The position numbers and the translations under genes were made by a program. From positions 7,494,333 to 7,558,332 of the forward strand of contig NC_085086.1 of NCBI RefSeq assembly GCF_963422355.1: a stretch of 64,000 nt of DNA. The letters are read 5' to 3'. This document shows positions 22,520 through 32,403 of the stretch, in pieces. The notes below the pieces were generated by a model. That model was given only the letters and a program-made list of their open reading frames with translations. It made no database searches and was not told the DNA's origin. The number at the start of each line of letters is the position of its first letter. Position 1 is the first letter of the stretch. Origin of the DNA: Corticium candelabrum. Lineage: Eukaryota > Porifera > Homoscleromorpha > Homosclerophorida > Plakinidae.

Positions 22520-24201
22520 AAATGCGTGCAAGTAGTGACTACGAGGTTCAAATTATCCGGGTAAGTCTGCTCGCAAAAAGCCAATTTGTCGACCGGACGC
22601 TACTCTGAGCCAAAGAAAGCTGCTGGTCGCGTTGGTGAGATTTTGAACATTGTTTACATGCGTTTATACAATCCAATGAGTCCAACCGACTTTACTCTCG
22701 TTGATACAATACAATGTTGCCTCGGCCTCCCACAGCCGTGTAGCGCCGATAGAATTTGAATTGGCGCTACACGGGTCTGAGAGGCCGAGGCTACAAAAAT
22801 AACCGTTTATGTTTTGCTGCAGAGTGGCGTGCATTTGTCTATACTTGCGAAAATGTCTGATCAGAATCGGCAACTTCTTTGTCTGAAAGGAGAAGTAGTG
22901 GTCCAGTTGCTGTAGTCAACCTAAAATGCATCAACTAACTAGATGGGCAGCTAAAGACCATCTTGCATTGAAAAAGGGTGTGCAAGCATATAGTTCGTAG
23001 GTGTACTAGTACTGTAGCACTAGTGGTTTCATGCTAATGACTTCATAAAAAATTCTCAAAATCTAGCTGCAATGGGCTATTCCAGTTACAGTCCATCCAG
23101 GGGTGTGTATGACATTACTTTGTAACCCTTCTCTCCCTCCGAAATTATGGATTGAGCACAGATCTTCCTTTTCCTTTGCATGCACTGTTTACCTCACCTG
23201 TCCACTCAAATAGAGAAAGAACGTGCGCTTGTAATCTGATATCCAAGGCTATAGATATTAGTCAGTTAAACCATACCTCGTTACCTCCTCTTGGAAAATG
23301 TCATCTCTACTCCAACCTAGAGAGTTGTAACTAGAATTGCTCAATGTTTGACTGCGAGGTGGTGTAGTTGATATCAAGATGTTTACACGTAACAGCAATC
23401 TTTTTAATTATCTCTTAATTGATTAATTAATAATTTATTTTAAATAAAATAATTACTATTAATTTTTTTATTAATATAATAAACATCAAATTTTATCAAT
23501 ATTAAATATTTATTAATTTAATATTTACTTAATTATGTTTTAATTAATTACAGATTAGATATATTTTCAGACTTATTTATGTGTCACGTCCAAACTAAGC
23601 AAAAACTAAATCAATAGAATCAATAATTAATTTATGAATCACAATATTGTTGTATTTAAAGCTATTGATATCAATAAAGTAAAACTAAATATTGTAAAAA
23701 TTGATTAAAATAATTAATAATTAATAAAAAATTATTTATTAAACAGGGTGTAATTAATCAATTAATAATTAATAACCAAAAATTAAACAATAAAATGACA
23801 AATAGAATTTAAGAAGTTATAATCATTATTCAATACTTGATCAAAATTGCAAGAATTAATATTAAACTTTACTACACTACCTGCACTAACTTTCACATGT
23901 ACATAGGAACATGTATCTTTACACGTGTTGTGCATGGGCAAGCAACACATGTAAAACCACATGGTCCTGTAGACACATGACAGCTAACACGTGTGAAAGC
24001 ACGTAGTCATATACACAGTATTGTGTGCATGTGTCTTTCACTAGCAAAGGTAACTCCATATAACAAGTTCCTCCTATAACCTATTTAACACCAACACAAC
24101 ACGGGTGACAATTTACAACACGTGTTAGACCTCATGGTACTATGCACACAAGATAGCATACAACACGTGTGAAACCACATGGTTCTATGCACACGTGACA
24201 C
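22520..24201. other. Tail of unit 1: AT-rich, hairpin and minisatellite, no clear gene
   Basis: This is non-coding tail sequence conserved between units. It includes an imperfect hairpin (22719-22791), a 20-codon frame starting MSDQNRQLLCLKGE (22854-22916) that recurs in every unit, long AT-rich tracts (23400-23870), and a minisatellite rich in CACGTG (23895-24205). Confidence 0.5.
22719..22791. repeat. 73-bp hairpin conserved in four unit tails
   Basis: Two 29-base arms (starting GCCTCGGCCTC and ending GAGGCCGAGGC) pair at 26 of 29 positions around a 15-base loop. Diverged copies lie at 27949-28020, 40600-40664 and 58180-58253. Confidence 0.7.
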
Positions 24202-24205
24202 TTAG
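23895..24205. repeat. E-box-rich minisatellite
   Basis: A unit of about 40-47 bases containing AACACGTGT, then ACCACATGGT, then TATGCACACGTGACA recurs several times with variation. Equivalent arrays are at 32230-32403 and 35257-35470, where a hAT element has split one array. Confidence 0.65.
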
Positions 24206-25094
24206 CGCACTTGCTGTAAAAACTTACAAGAAGACTCTCTAATGTGGATGAAATAGTGTAAAGTTAGGACTAAAAGTATCGAACATCGAGACACAGTCCA
24301 AGCTTCTCTACACATTCTCGTATTTCCAGCAACACAGCCATATTCATCTGAAGCCAATCCATACACACAATCGTATATTTCATTCCCTATCGTTAATATT
24401 AAAGTCACTGCAAACCAAACAAAATCTATCCGTCAGTTTTCAGAGTTACTTATAAGAGCTGTAGGTAATGGCATTGCTTCTGGTCTATGACGACTATATT
24501 GATATCTACCATTCGCCTTCGCCTGTTGTTTTGTGGAAGACGTAGTCAGGGGTGTCCAAACATATTTCTTTTGTCGCCAAGAAATTTCGACGGTTTGGCG
24601 ACAAGACAGCGTGTTGGCGTCAAAGACCCCGGATGTGAAACACGCTATATAATTACAATTATTAATTAATTAGGCATGCTACATACAAGATTCCAAGAAT
24701 CATGGGTGGACTGGCGTTTTCTATTTTCCTCTAAACAGTAGGTAATTTAATAGTAGTATTACAATACTGTACTGTGTTTACACAAACACGCTAACGCCAA
24801 ACCCCATCCATTCCTAGGACTTCACTAGAGACATTCGCGGAAGGTAACTTTAGGCAAAAGCGATCTCTGTTACTCGTAGAACTCTTAGCATGCATACAAT
24901 ACAGAAATTCGTTGAACACACCCAACTTACATGAGCGTCACCTCGGCAGGAAAGCAATGCGTTGGAACAGATTTGAAGTTGCCATTTCTGCAGACTGTTT
25001 GCATTTTATACTGGGAACACGACGTACAGTTGCTGGATTCTTCACGAGACACGTACACGACAGTCAACATCAGTACTAGAATTGCGCTAGTCAT
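24202..25094 (-). CDS. LRRNT + Ig-like secreted protein (copy A2, best preserved)
   Basis: Exon 1 (25094-24931) encodes a signal peptide (AILVLMLTVVYVS) and an LRRNT-like cap (C-x2-C, TVCRNG, SVP, CFPAEVT), ending phase 2 at a GTAAGT donor. Exon 2 (24644-24510) is an Ig-like half (LSC, then EISW, ending AKAN). Exon 3 (24407-24202) completes it with VTLILTIGNEIYDC (Y-x-C) and adds four more Cys before the stop. Exons 2 and 3 join in phase 1 and read as one Ig-like fold. Exon 1 does not join exon 2 in frame directly, so a small exon (for instance an LRR) may be missed, or the Ig exons may belong to a separate transcript. LRR-cap plus Ig architecture is typical of extracellular recognition proteins. 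It is divergent from ML copy 2. Confidence 0.5.
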
Positions 25095-25863
25095 CGCTGT
25101 AGCGTCGCACGCAAACAAACGGGACCTAGTGTCTAGACGAATGTGATAAAATAAACATGCCAATGTGTCAGTAGTTTTGGCTACCAAGAAGAAAGTGTAT
25201 GTATGCAAAATAATAAGTTGGTCTAGAAGGGTTTTCAAACGGGGAGCGTGCGTTGGGCATCTGACAATGTGACGTCACGAAACGACAAAACGCAAAATAA
25301 TAATTTACTGCTGATAACAGAATGACAGATTTTATGAAACATATTTAATTAGATTAGGTATTATAAAAATTAATGTTAATTTTAAATAAATTAATATTAA
25401 TTTTAACCACTAAAAATTTTCCCTGGCTACGTCGATACACAAACAGCTCAGCCCCTCTAAACGAGCGTGAGAAAAAGGGAGATGGGACTCATAAGACACG
25501 CCCCTTTCTGCTCCGCGCGTGACAAGACTCACGTGAGCTTTGCAGTGTCAGGTTCCCGTACGACACGTACGAAAAGACGGACTGCCGAGCTCACGAGATT
25601 GTACATACGGGAACCGGAAACTGCCAAGCTCACGTGAGTCTAGACGAGGTTAGGATGTTAGTCAGAGTCCACCTTCTCTCGATGGGTCAGTCTTTAAGGC
25701 TTTATCGCCACCTACAATACTGGATTGACGTACGACACTAGAGAGTACAAACATCAAATCTAAAGTAAATAGAAAACAGAATGTTGAATAAATAATGCAT
25801 GAAACACGAACTACAGCGCATGCTCGTCTGCTCATCATTGTTTCTTACTGATAGCTCTTGATT
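25095..25863. promoter_or_regulatory. Divergent promoter of unit 2 (A2/ML2)
   Basis: This is 769 bp between divergent ATGs, with CRE TGACGTCA at 25270-25277. It contains conserved GC-rich blocks around 25430-25660 (cacgtgagctttgcagtg, ctgccgagctcacgag) that are also kept in units 1, 4 and 5. Confidence 0.6.
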
Positions 25864-27740
25864 ATGTCGGATGTGTTCGACGGAGTTTTTCTCTATTTAC
25901 TCGGCTTCATTAGTCTATTTGCTGGTTCTGCCTCGTCTCTACCTATTGAAGTAGGAGCTGCACGTGACCTGAAGAAAGATGTCGATCTCAATCTGCCGTG
26001 TTCAAAGCAGCTCTGCTTTACCAGCTGTGGTATGATAATTATCTACTATAGCGCACGAAAATTCTGGGCTTTAGTCTTAGGTATTGATCGCTGCTGTAGA
26101 AATTTAGTAGAGAAATTGACTTCCGTCTTCTAGCTAAAACTGTCTGTATATTTCCGTATTCCGTCTCTTTATCAATAAAAGCTATGAGCAAGGCAGGTAG
26201 ACCCGATTCAGCGATGTAGGTCTAACCCAGCCCAACTTTGAAAGTAGTACTTTCACCTGAATGTTAATTAGAGAACGGAACATCCGGGCAACAAGTATAC
26301 ATAACTGATTAAATATTTATATTTATATAATAAATCCGTAGGTAGAGAGCATGCTTACACTGCTCCCTAATCTTTATTTTTCGAGTAGGATAGACAGATC
26401 AGTCATTATCATCTCCGTTACCACTTCCTTTAGCGTGCGTTAGGCCAGCCTACTGTAATTTAATTAATTGCTTTCACAGAGCTTGATATCTGCGCATTCT
26501 AGAGGCATTAAATCACATAAGTTTTACATATTGGCATAAAGTCCTAAAAGTCTATTTTGCAGGTGTTTCTGGACTAGAGGACGTTCAGTTACAAATAACA
26601 GGATTTCCTCTACTTAAAGAATCAAGAACAGTGGCTCTTAATTTGTCATTTGTTCCAAGTGAGAAACGACCCATGTATTTAATTTAATTAATTTGATTAT
26701 ATATGTGATAATTTATATGCTCACATGTGCATCATACAACGTTAGTTAAAATGTTTGCCAATAATCCTTGATATTAAATTACTAAAGTCTATAATAAAAT
26801 AATAATTACATTAAATTTTTAAAATAATTAATTTTAATTTGTTAATAAATATTAATATGTTAATGTTAAGTAAAGATAAATGTATTTAGTTGCAACTTTA
26901 ACTGATCTCTAACAAACAAAAATGTTATAAAATTATAAACAAATGTGTGATGCCAAATACAGTAGTTGTTTGCGTGCTTTCTGTAGGAGAGGATATTTCT
27001 ATTCTCGTCTTGGCTATAAATGTCTCTGTAAGCATTCCCAGTCTTCCTAACGTCACTCCTATCACTCAGTTCAATTTTTACGAGCTATGTGACTTACAAT
27101 TACCAGGAATTCAGTGCCCATTGATTGCTGGAAGTATGTTATGCTCTAGTTAAACACTACAATGAATACAGTATGTTGAATACATTGCAGAAAGAGTCCA
27201 TGGGAAACTAATCGTTACTTTAAACAATACGTGGGATTTTTCGATGCAGGTGAGGAAATTGTTGCAATTTTTAAACTTATTAAATACCGGTACTATTAAA
27301 ATTATTAAGAAATATTAAACATGATGGACATTATACATAGTGAGGCTTGTCTTGAGCTCACTAACTGAGTCTTTTTCTTGTTCTTTTTATTTGACATAGT
27401 TTTAATTACAATTGTTGTAGCAGTGTGTTGCCAGTATTGTTGCGGTTTTAGCTATTGATATCAATAAAGATGTTATAACATAAATTATAAATTGTTAAAA
27501 TTATTAAAAATTGTTACAATTATTAAAAAATATTAAAATAAATAAAATTATTAAAAATTATTAGAAATTAAAATGTTAGATTAAAAATTAAATTATCAAC
27601 TAATATATAAAAAATATTAAAAAATATTAATTAAAAATTTAAATAAATTTTTGCAAATAATAACTTTGTAATTTGTTGTAAACTCTATTTTACAGTACAT
27701 TAACGTATACAAACTTGTCTTGAACACGTTCGTGTATTAA
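25864..27740 (+). CDS. Secreted ML-domain protein, copy 2
   Basis: Exons 25864-26029, 26563-26658, 26987-27148, 27191-27249 and 27696-27740 keep the sizes and phases of copy 1 except the last, which is 45 instead of 60 bases. It encodes 175 residues. The signal peptide, PCSKQLCFTSCG cluster and C...QCPL loop are present. The last exon (YINVYKLVLNTFVY) has lost both Cys found in copy 1 through a short deletion and a substitution. As family knowledge, a changed C-terminal Cys pair would alter disulphides; the effect is unknown. A longer read-through frame of exon 1 ends at 26133. Confidence 0.6.
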
Positions 27741-28428
27741 TTTAAAATGCGTGGAAGTAGTGACTACGAGGCTCATTTCATCCGGGTAATTTTTGCTCGC
27801 AAAAAGCCAATTCGTCGACCGAATGCTACTCTGAGCCAAAAAAAGCTGCTGGTCGCGTTGGTGATAAGATTTAAACATTGTTTAAATGCGTCTATACAAT
27901 CCAATGAGTCCAACCGGCTTTACTCTCGCTGCTAAAAATACAAGGTTTTCTCGGTCTCTCACACCCATGTAGCGCAGATTGAATTGAATCATCGCTACAC
28001 GGGTCTGAGAGGCCGAGGCTACATAAATGCCTCTACTAATGTATAAACTTGTAATATTATAAGTAATCCTTAATATTAATGAAAATTTGGAGTACAGAAG
28101 GTAGTAAGCGATTTTCCTTAGTTATCATAAATTCTTTGCAATTTACAATAAAAATTAAATACGAGGTAGCTTTGTAATACGAAAATCTGTGTGTTTACCG
28201 TTTATGTTTTTGCTGCAGATTGGCACGCATTTGTCAGCAGTTGCAACAATGTCTGATGAGAACCGGCAACTTCTTTGTCTGAAAGGAGAAGTAGTGGTAC
28301 AGTGGCTGTAGTCAAAAGAAAATGTATCAATTAAGTTAGCTTGAGGGTAGCTAGAACATCTTGCATTTAAAAAGGGTGTGCAAGCATATAGTCCGTAGGT
28401 GTACTAGTACTGTAGCACTAGAGGTTTC
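27741..28428. other. Tail of unit 2 up to the first hAT insertion
   Basis: Homologous to the other tails. It includes the second hairpin copy (27949-28020) and the small recurring frame starting MSDENRQLLCLKGE near 28251. Confidence 0.5.
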
Positions 28429-31347
28429 CAGGGGCGTAGGAACGGGTCGGGCCGGTCGGGCCATGGCCCGACCACTTTGGAAATATGGATTTCAGCAAGC
28501 GAACGATTGCCGTAAACTTTCGGTTTAGGTATAGACGATTAAATATATTATTTATTGATATATGTACTTCTAACAGGAGCTTCTATCTCCGTATATGCTC
28601 CTGACTCTATTGTATCCATGTTGCCTCGATGTCCAGAGTCGTCTGTCACGAAACATATACTGAGCATGCCCAGGTAGCAAAATGGCAAGGCAGACGTCCG
28701 CGTCCAGCTTTGATAACGACGACATTGTCATTGCAACACATCCGCATCAGCCGTCTGCAGCAACGTTCAGGTTTCCAAAGCGATCGTACGGAACGAAACT
28801 GAGAAGCTTCCAACCTTCTTGGTTTGAGAAATGGCCATTTCTCCACTACGATGAAACGAATGACGCCGTCTATTGTCACACCTACTTGTCAGCCCATTTC
28901 ATGAAGAAGGTCGACATTTCAACGGCTGACGACTCATTTGTAAGTTGTGTACATGTACAATTTGTTTTCCAGTAGTCTCATACCAGACTCTCTTGCGATC
29001 AGATTTGCATGAAGTCATGCCTCGCTTAACCAGGTTGTTAGTGATAGGGTATGCGATTATATGCTACATTTCAGTTATTTTTGCAAATTTTTGTACCTTT
29101 TTTGGTGACGTAAACTCTGACAGTCTACACATCACATACACACAATTATTGTTGCCACAAATCATGAGTTTACGCTTGGACATCCATTGTTTTCACTAGT
29201 TTTTCTACTGCAGATTAGGAGAGGATTTACAGATTGGAAAAATGCTACAGTCTCTTTCAAGAATCATGAGAAATCAGCTTGTCATCGGGCTGCCACCGAA
29301 ATTATAATTACCCTTCCTAGTACAACCAAGGATATTGGTAATCTGCTCTCTAAGGAGCATGCTACCTCTAAGAGGAGAAATAGAGCTGCCTTCTATCATG
29401 TTTTGTCTTCAATACGATATTTGGCTAGACAAGGATTAGCAATACGAGGCCATGGAGACGACAGTGATGGAAACTTTATCCAGTTGCTTAGAATGAAAGC
29501 AAAAGACGATGACAGTTTGTCTTCGTGGATGACAAGGAAAGACAATTCTTATACGAGCCCTGACATTCAAAATGAAATAGTAGAGTTGATGTCGTCACAT
29601 GTGTCGAGGGTTATTGCAAATGATCTTCGCAAATCTTCATTTCTCAGTATAGTGATTGACGAAACAAGAGATTGTGCCAACACAGAACGAGTTACTGTAG
29701 TTGTGAGAATGGTTACCTATGAGTTTGATGTTCGTGAGCAATTCCTGGGAATGTATGGTGTACCATCCGTAGATGCTCAGACTTTGACAACTGCGATAAA
29801 GGATGTTTTTGAGAGATTTAATTTCAGTTTTAATAAATTACGCGGGCAATGCTACGATGGAGCCAGTGCGATGAGTGGAGCAAAAAGTGGGGTAGCCAGG
29901 AGAATACTTGAAATTGAGCCAAGGGCACTGTTTACACACTGCTATGGGCATTCATTGAACTTAGCTGCCTGCGATACAATGAAGCCGATTAAACTCCTGA
30001 AAGATGCATTAGGTGTATCTTTCGAAATAACAAAGTTGTTGAAGTATTCACCTCGTCGTGAGGGGATTTTTCTAAGATTGAAAGAAAACTTGCCAGGAAG
30101 TACAGCCACCGGAATTAGAGTCCTTTGTCCTACAAGATGGACAGTTAGAGCTGACTCACTTGCAAGCATTTTGGAGAACTTTCAAGCCTTGCAAGAAAGC
30201 TGGCAGGAATCAATTGAAGTTGCACATGACACTGAAAGCAAAGCAAGAATTGGTGGAGTGGAAGCGCAAATGAACACATTTGATTATCTATTTGGCACCA
30301 TGCTAGGTCACATGGTTTTGAGACATACCGACAATCTCAGTAGAGCATTGCAGGATAAAGGTTTGTCTGCTGCAGAAGGACAGCAAGTTGCTAGAATGAG
30401 TCTAGAGACATTGAAGTCTTTGCGTACAGATCAGTCGTATGAGTTGTTTTGGCTGAATGTCAACAAGAAGGCGGAGGAATTGGAAATTGGAAAACCCATG
30501 TTGCCTCGTCGGAGAAAGAGGTCTAGAAGATTTGAGGAAGGCGAAGATGGGTACCATCATGAAACAGTCCGTTCTTACTACTTGCAATACTACAATGAGA
30601 CTCTCGATGTCGTAATCAACTGCATCCAGGAACGATTCGATCAACCTGGCTATGGAATGTATAGCTCTTTAGAGTCGCTCTTAATCACTGCTGCATTGCA
30701 GTACAAACACGCAGATGATGATACTGAAGCACTTGCGAGGTACAAGTTTGAAATGGAGGAACAACTGGAGCGAGTATGTGCCTTCTACGGCGATGATTCT
30801 GACAAGGAAGAGTTGAGAGGGCAGCTGGTAACATTTAGTCTGCATTTCCAGAAGAACACAGAGAAACTTGAGAAGGTTACGATATTTGATTTAAGGCGCT
30901 ACTTTTCTAGCTTGTCATCTGGTCAGAGGTCCTTATTGAGTCAAGTATGCCGCCTCATGCAGCTGATTTTGGTTATGCCAGCTACCAACGCCACCTCGGA
31001 GAGATCCTTCAGTGCACTGAGACGTGTTAAGAACTAGCTAAGAACTACCATGTCTCAGAAAAGATTCAATAATCTAATGGTGCTTCATGTGCATAAAGAC
31101 TATGTCGATAGTGATTTGGATCTGGATGTCATTCATGACCAGTTTGTAGCAAAGTCAGAAAATAGGCTTCGACTATTTGGGAGGGCCAATGAGGTTCAGT
31201 AATCACAGTAGTAATAATAATAATTTGTGTGAACTCCATGCTGTTTTCAATTTTAGCGCACGCTAAATAGGATAACTGACGTGACTTTACCGCACCTCTT
31301 AGCGCGCGTTAGGCCCAACCAGTCCTAGAATGCTTCCTACGCCCCTG
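28429..31347 (+). mobile_element. hAT DNA transposon, full length, 2.9 kb
   Basis: Terminal inverted repeats CAGGGGCGTAGGAA and TTCCTACGCCCCTG bound the element. Flanks share GTTTC (28424-28428 and 31349-31353), and the uninterrupted tail in unit 1 near 23020 shows the empty site. A short 5-base duplication would fit two related elements in this window (57408, 58547). It carries one transposase gene with an intron. Only one in-frame stop was noticed, close to the C-terminus. Confidence 0.9.
28682..31037 (+). CDS. hAT transposase (TTF zinc finger, DUF4371-type, C-terminal dimerisation)
   Basis: Exon 1 (28682-28939) and exon 2 (29214-31037) join in phase 0 across a GTAAGT...CAG intron to give 693 residues. 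A TTF-type zinc-finger region spans the join (WPFLHY...YCHTY, then GFTDWKNA...H...CH). The RNase-H-like core follows (IVIDETRD, GQCYDGASAMSG, CYGHSLNLA, CPTRWTVRADSL). The hAT dimerisation motif ATSERSFSALRRVKN comes just before a TAG at 31035. After that TAG the same frame stays open to 31202 and continues the domain (LRTTMSQKRFNNLM), so this is a premature stop removing about 55 residues. It probably leaves the protein inactive or nearly so. Confidence 0.88.
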
Positions 31348-32403
31348 AGTTTCATCCTAATGACTTCATAAAAAATTCTCAGAATCTAGCTGCAATGGGC
31401 TATTCCAGTTACAGTCCATCCAGGGGTGTGTATGACATTACTTTGTAACCCCTGCTCTCCCTCCGAAATTTTGGATTGAGCACAGACCTTCCTTTTCCTT
31501 TGCATGCAATACTGTTTACCTCACCTGTCCACTCAAATAGAGAAAGCATGTGCGCGTGTAATCTGATATCCAAGGCTATAGATATTAGTTAGTTAGACCA
31601 TACCTCGTTACCTCCTCTTGGAAAATGTCATCTCCAGTCCAGTCTGGAGAGTTGTAACTAGAATTGCCCGATGTTTGGCTGTGAGGTGGTGTAGTTGATA
31701 TCAAGATGTTTACACGTAACATCAGTCTTTTTAATTATCTCTTAATTGATTAATCAATAATAATATTTAAATAAAATAAATAATTATTAACTTTGTATTA
31801 ATATATTAATTATCAGATTTTATAAATAATGAATATTTATTAATTTAATAATTACTTAATTATGTTTTAATTAATTACAGATTAGATATTGTTAATCAGC
31901 CTTGTTTATGTGAAACGTCCAAACTAAGCACAAACTAAATCAATAGAATCAATAATTAATTTATGAATCACAATATTGTTGTGTTTAAAGCTATAGATAT
32001 CAATAAAGTAACACTATAAATTGTAAAAATTGATTGAAATAATTAATAATTAATACAAAATATTTATTAAACAGGGTGTAATTAATAAATTAATAATTAA
32101 TAACCAAAAATTAAGCAATAAAATGACAAAAAAGATTTTAAGAAGTTATAATCATTATTCAATACTTGATCAAAATTGTAAGAATTAAAAATAAACTTTA
32201 CTACACTACCTGCACTAACTTTCACTTGTACATAGGACCATTTTGTTTCACTCGTGTTGTGCTTGGGCAAGCAACACGTGTAAAACCACATGGTCCTGTA
32301 GACACAAGGCAGCTAACACGTGTGAAACCACGTGGTTCTATGTACAAGTGACAGCTAAAACACGTGTGAAACCACATGGTCATATACACAGTATTGTGTG
32401 CAT
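31348..32403. other. Continuation of the unit 2 tail between the two hAT elements
   Basis: Homologous to 23024-24020 of unit 1. AT-rich, ending in the E-box minisatellite (32230-32403). No gene seen. Confidence 0.5.

Noticed and set aside
28646-28879. Minus-strand frame over hAT exon 1
   Set aside because: Shadow of the transposase exon on the plus strand.
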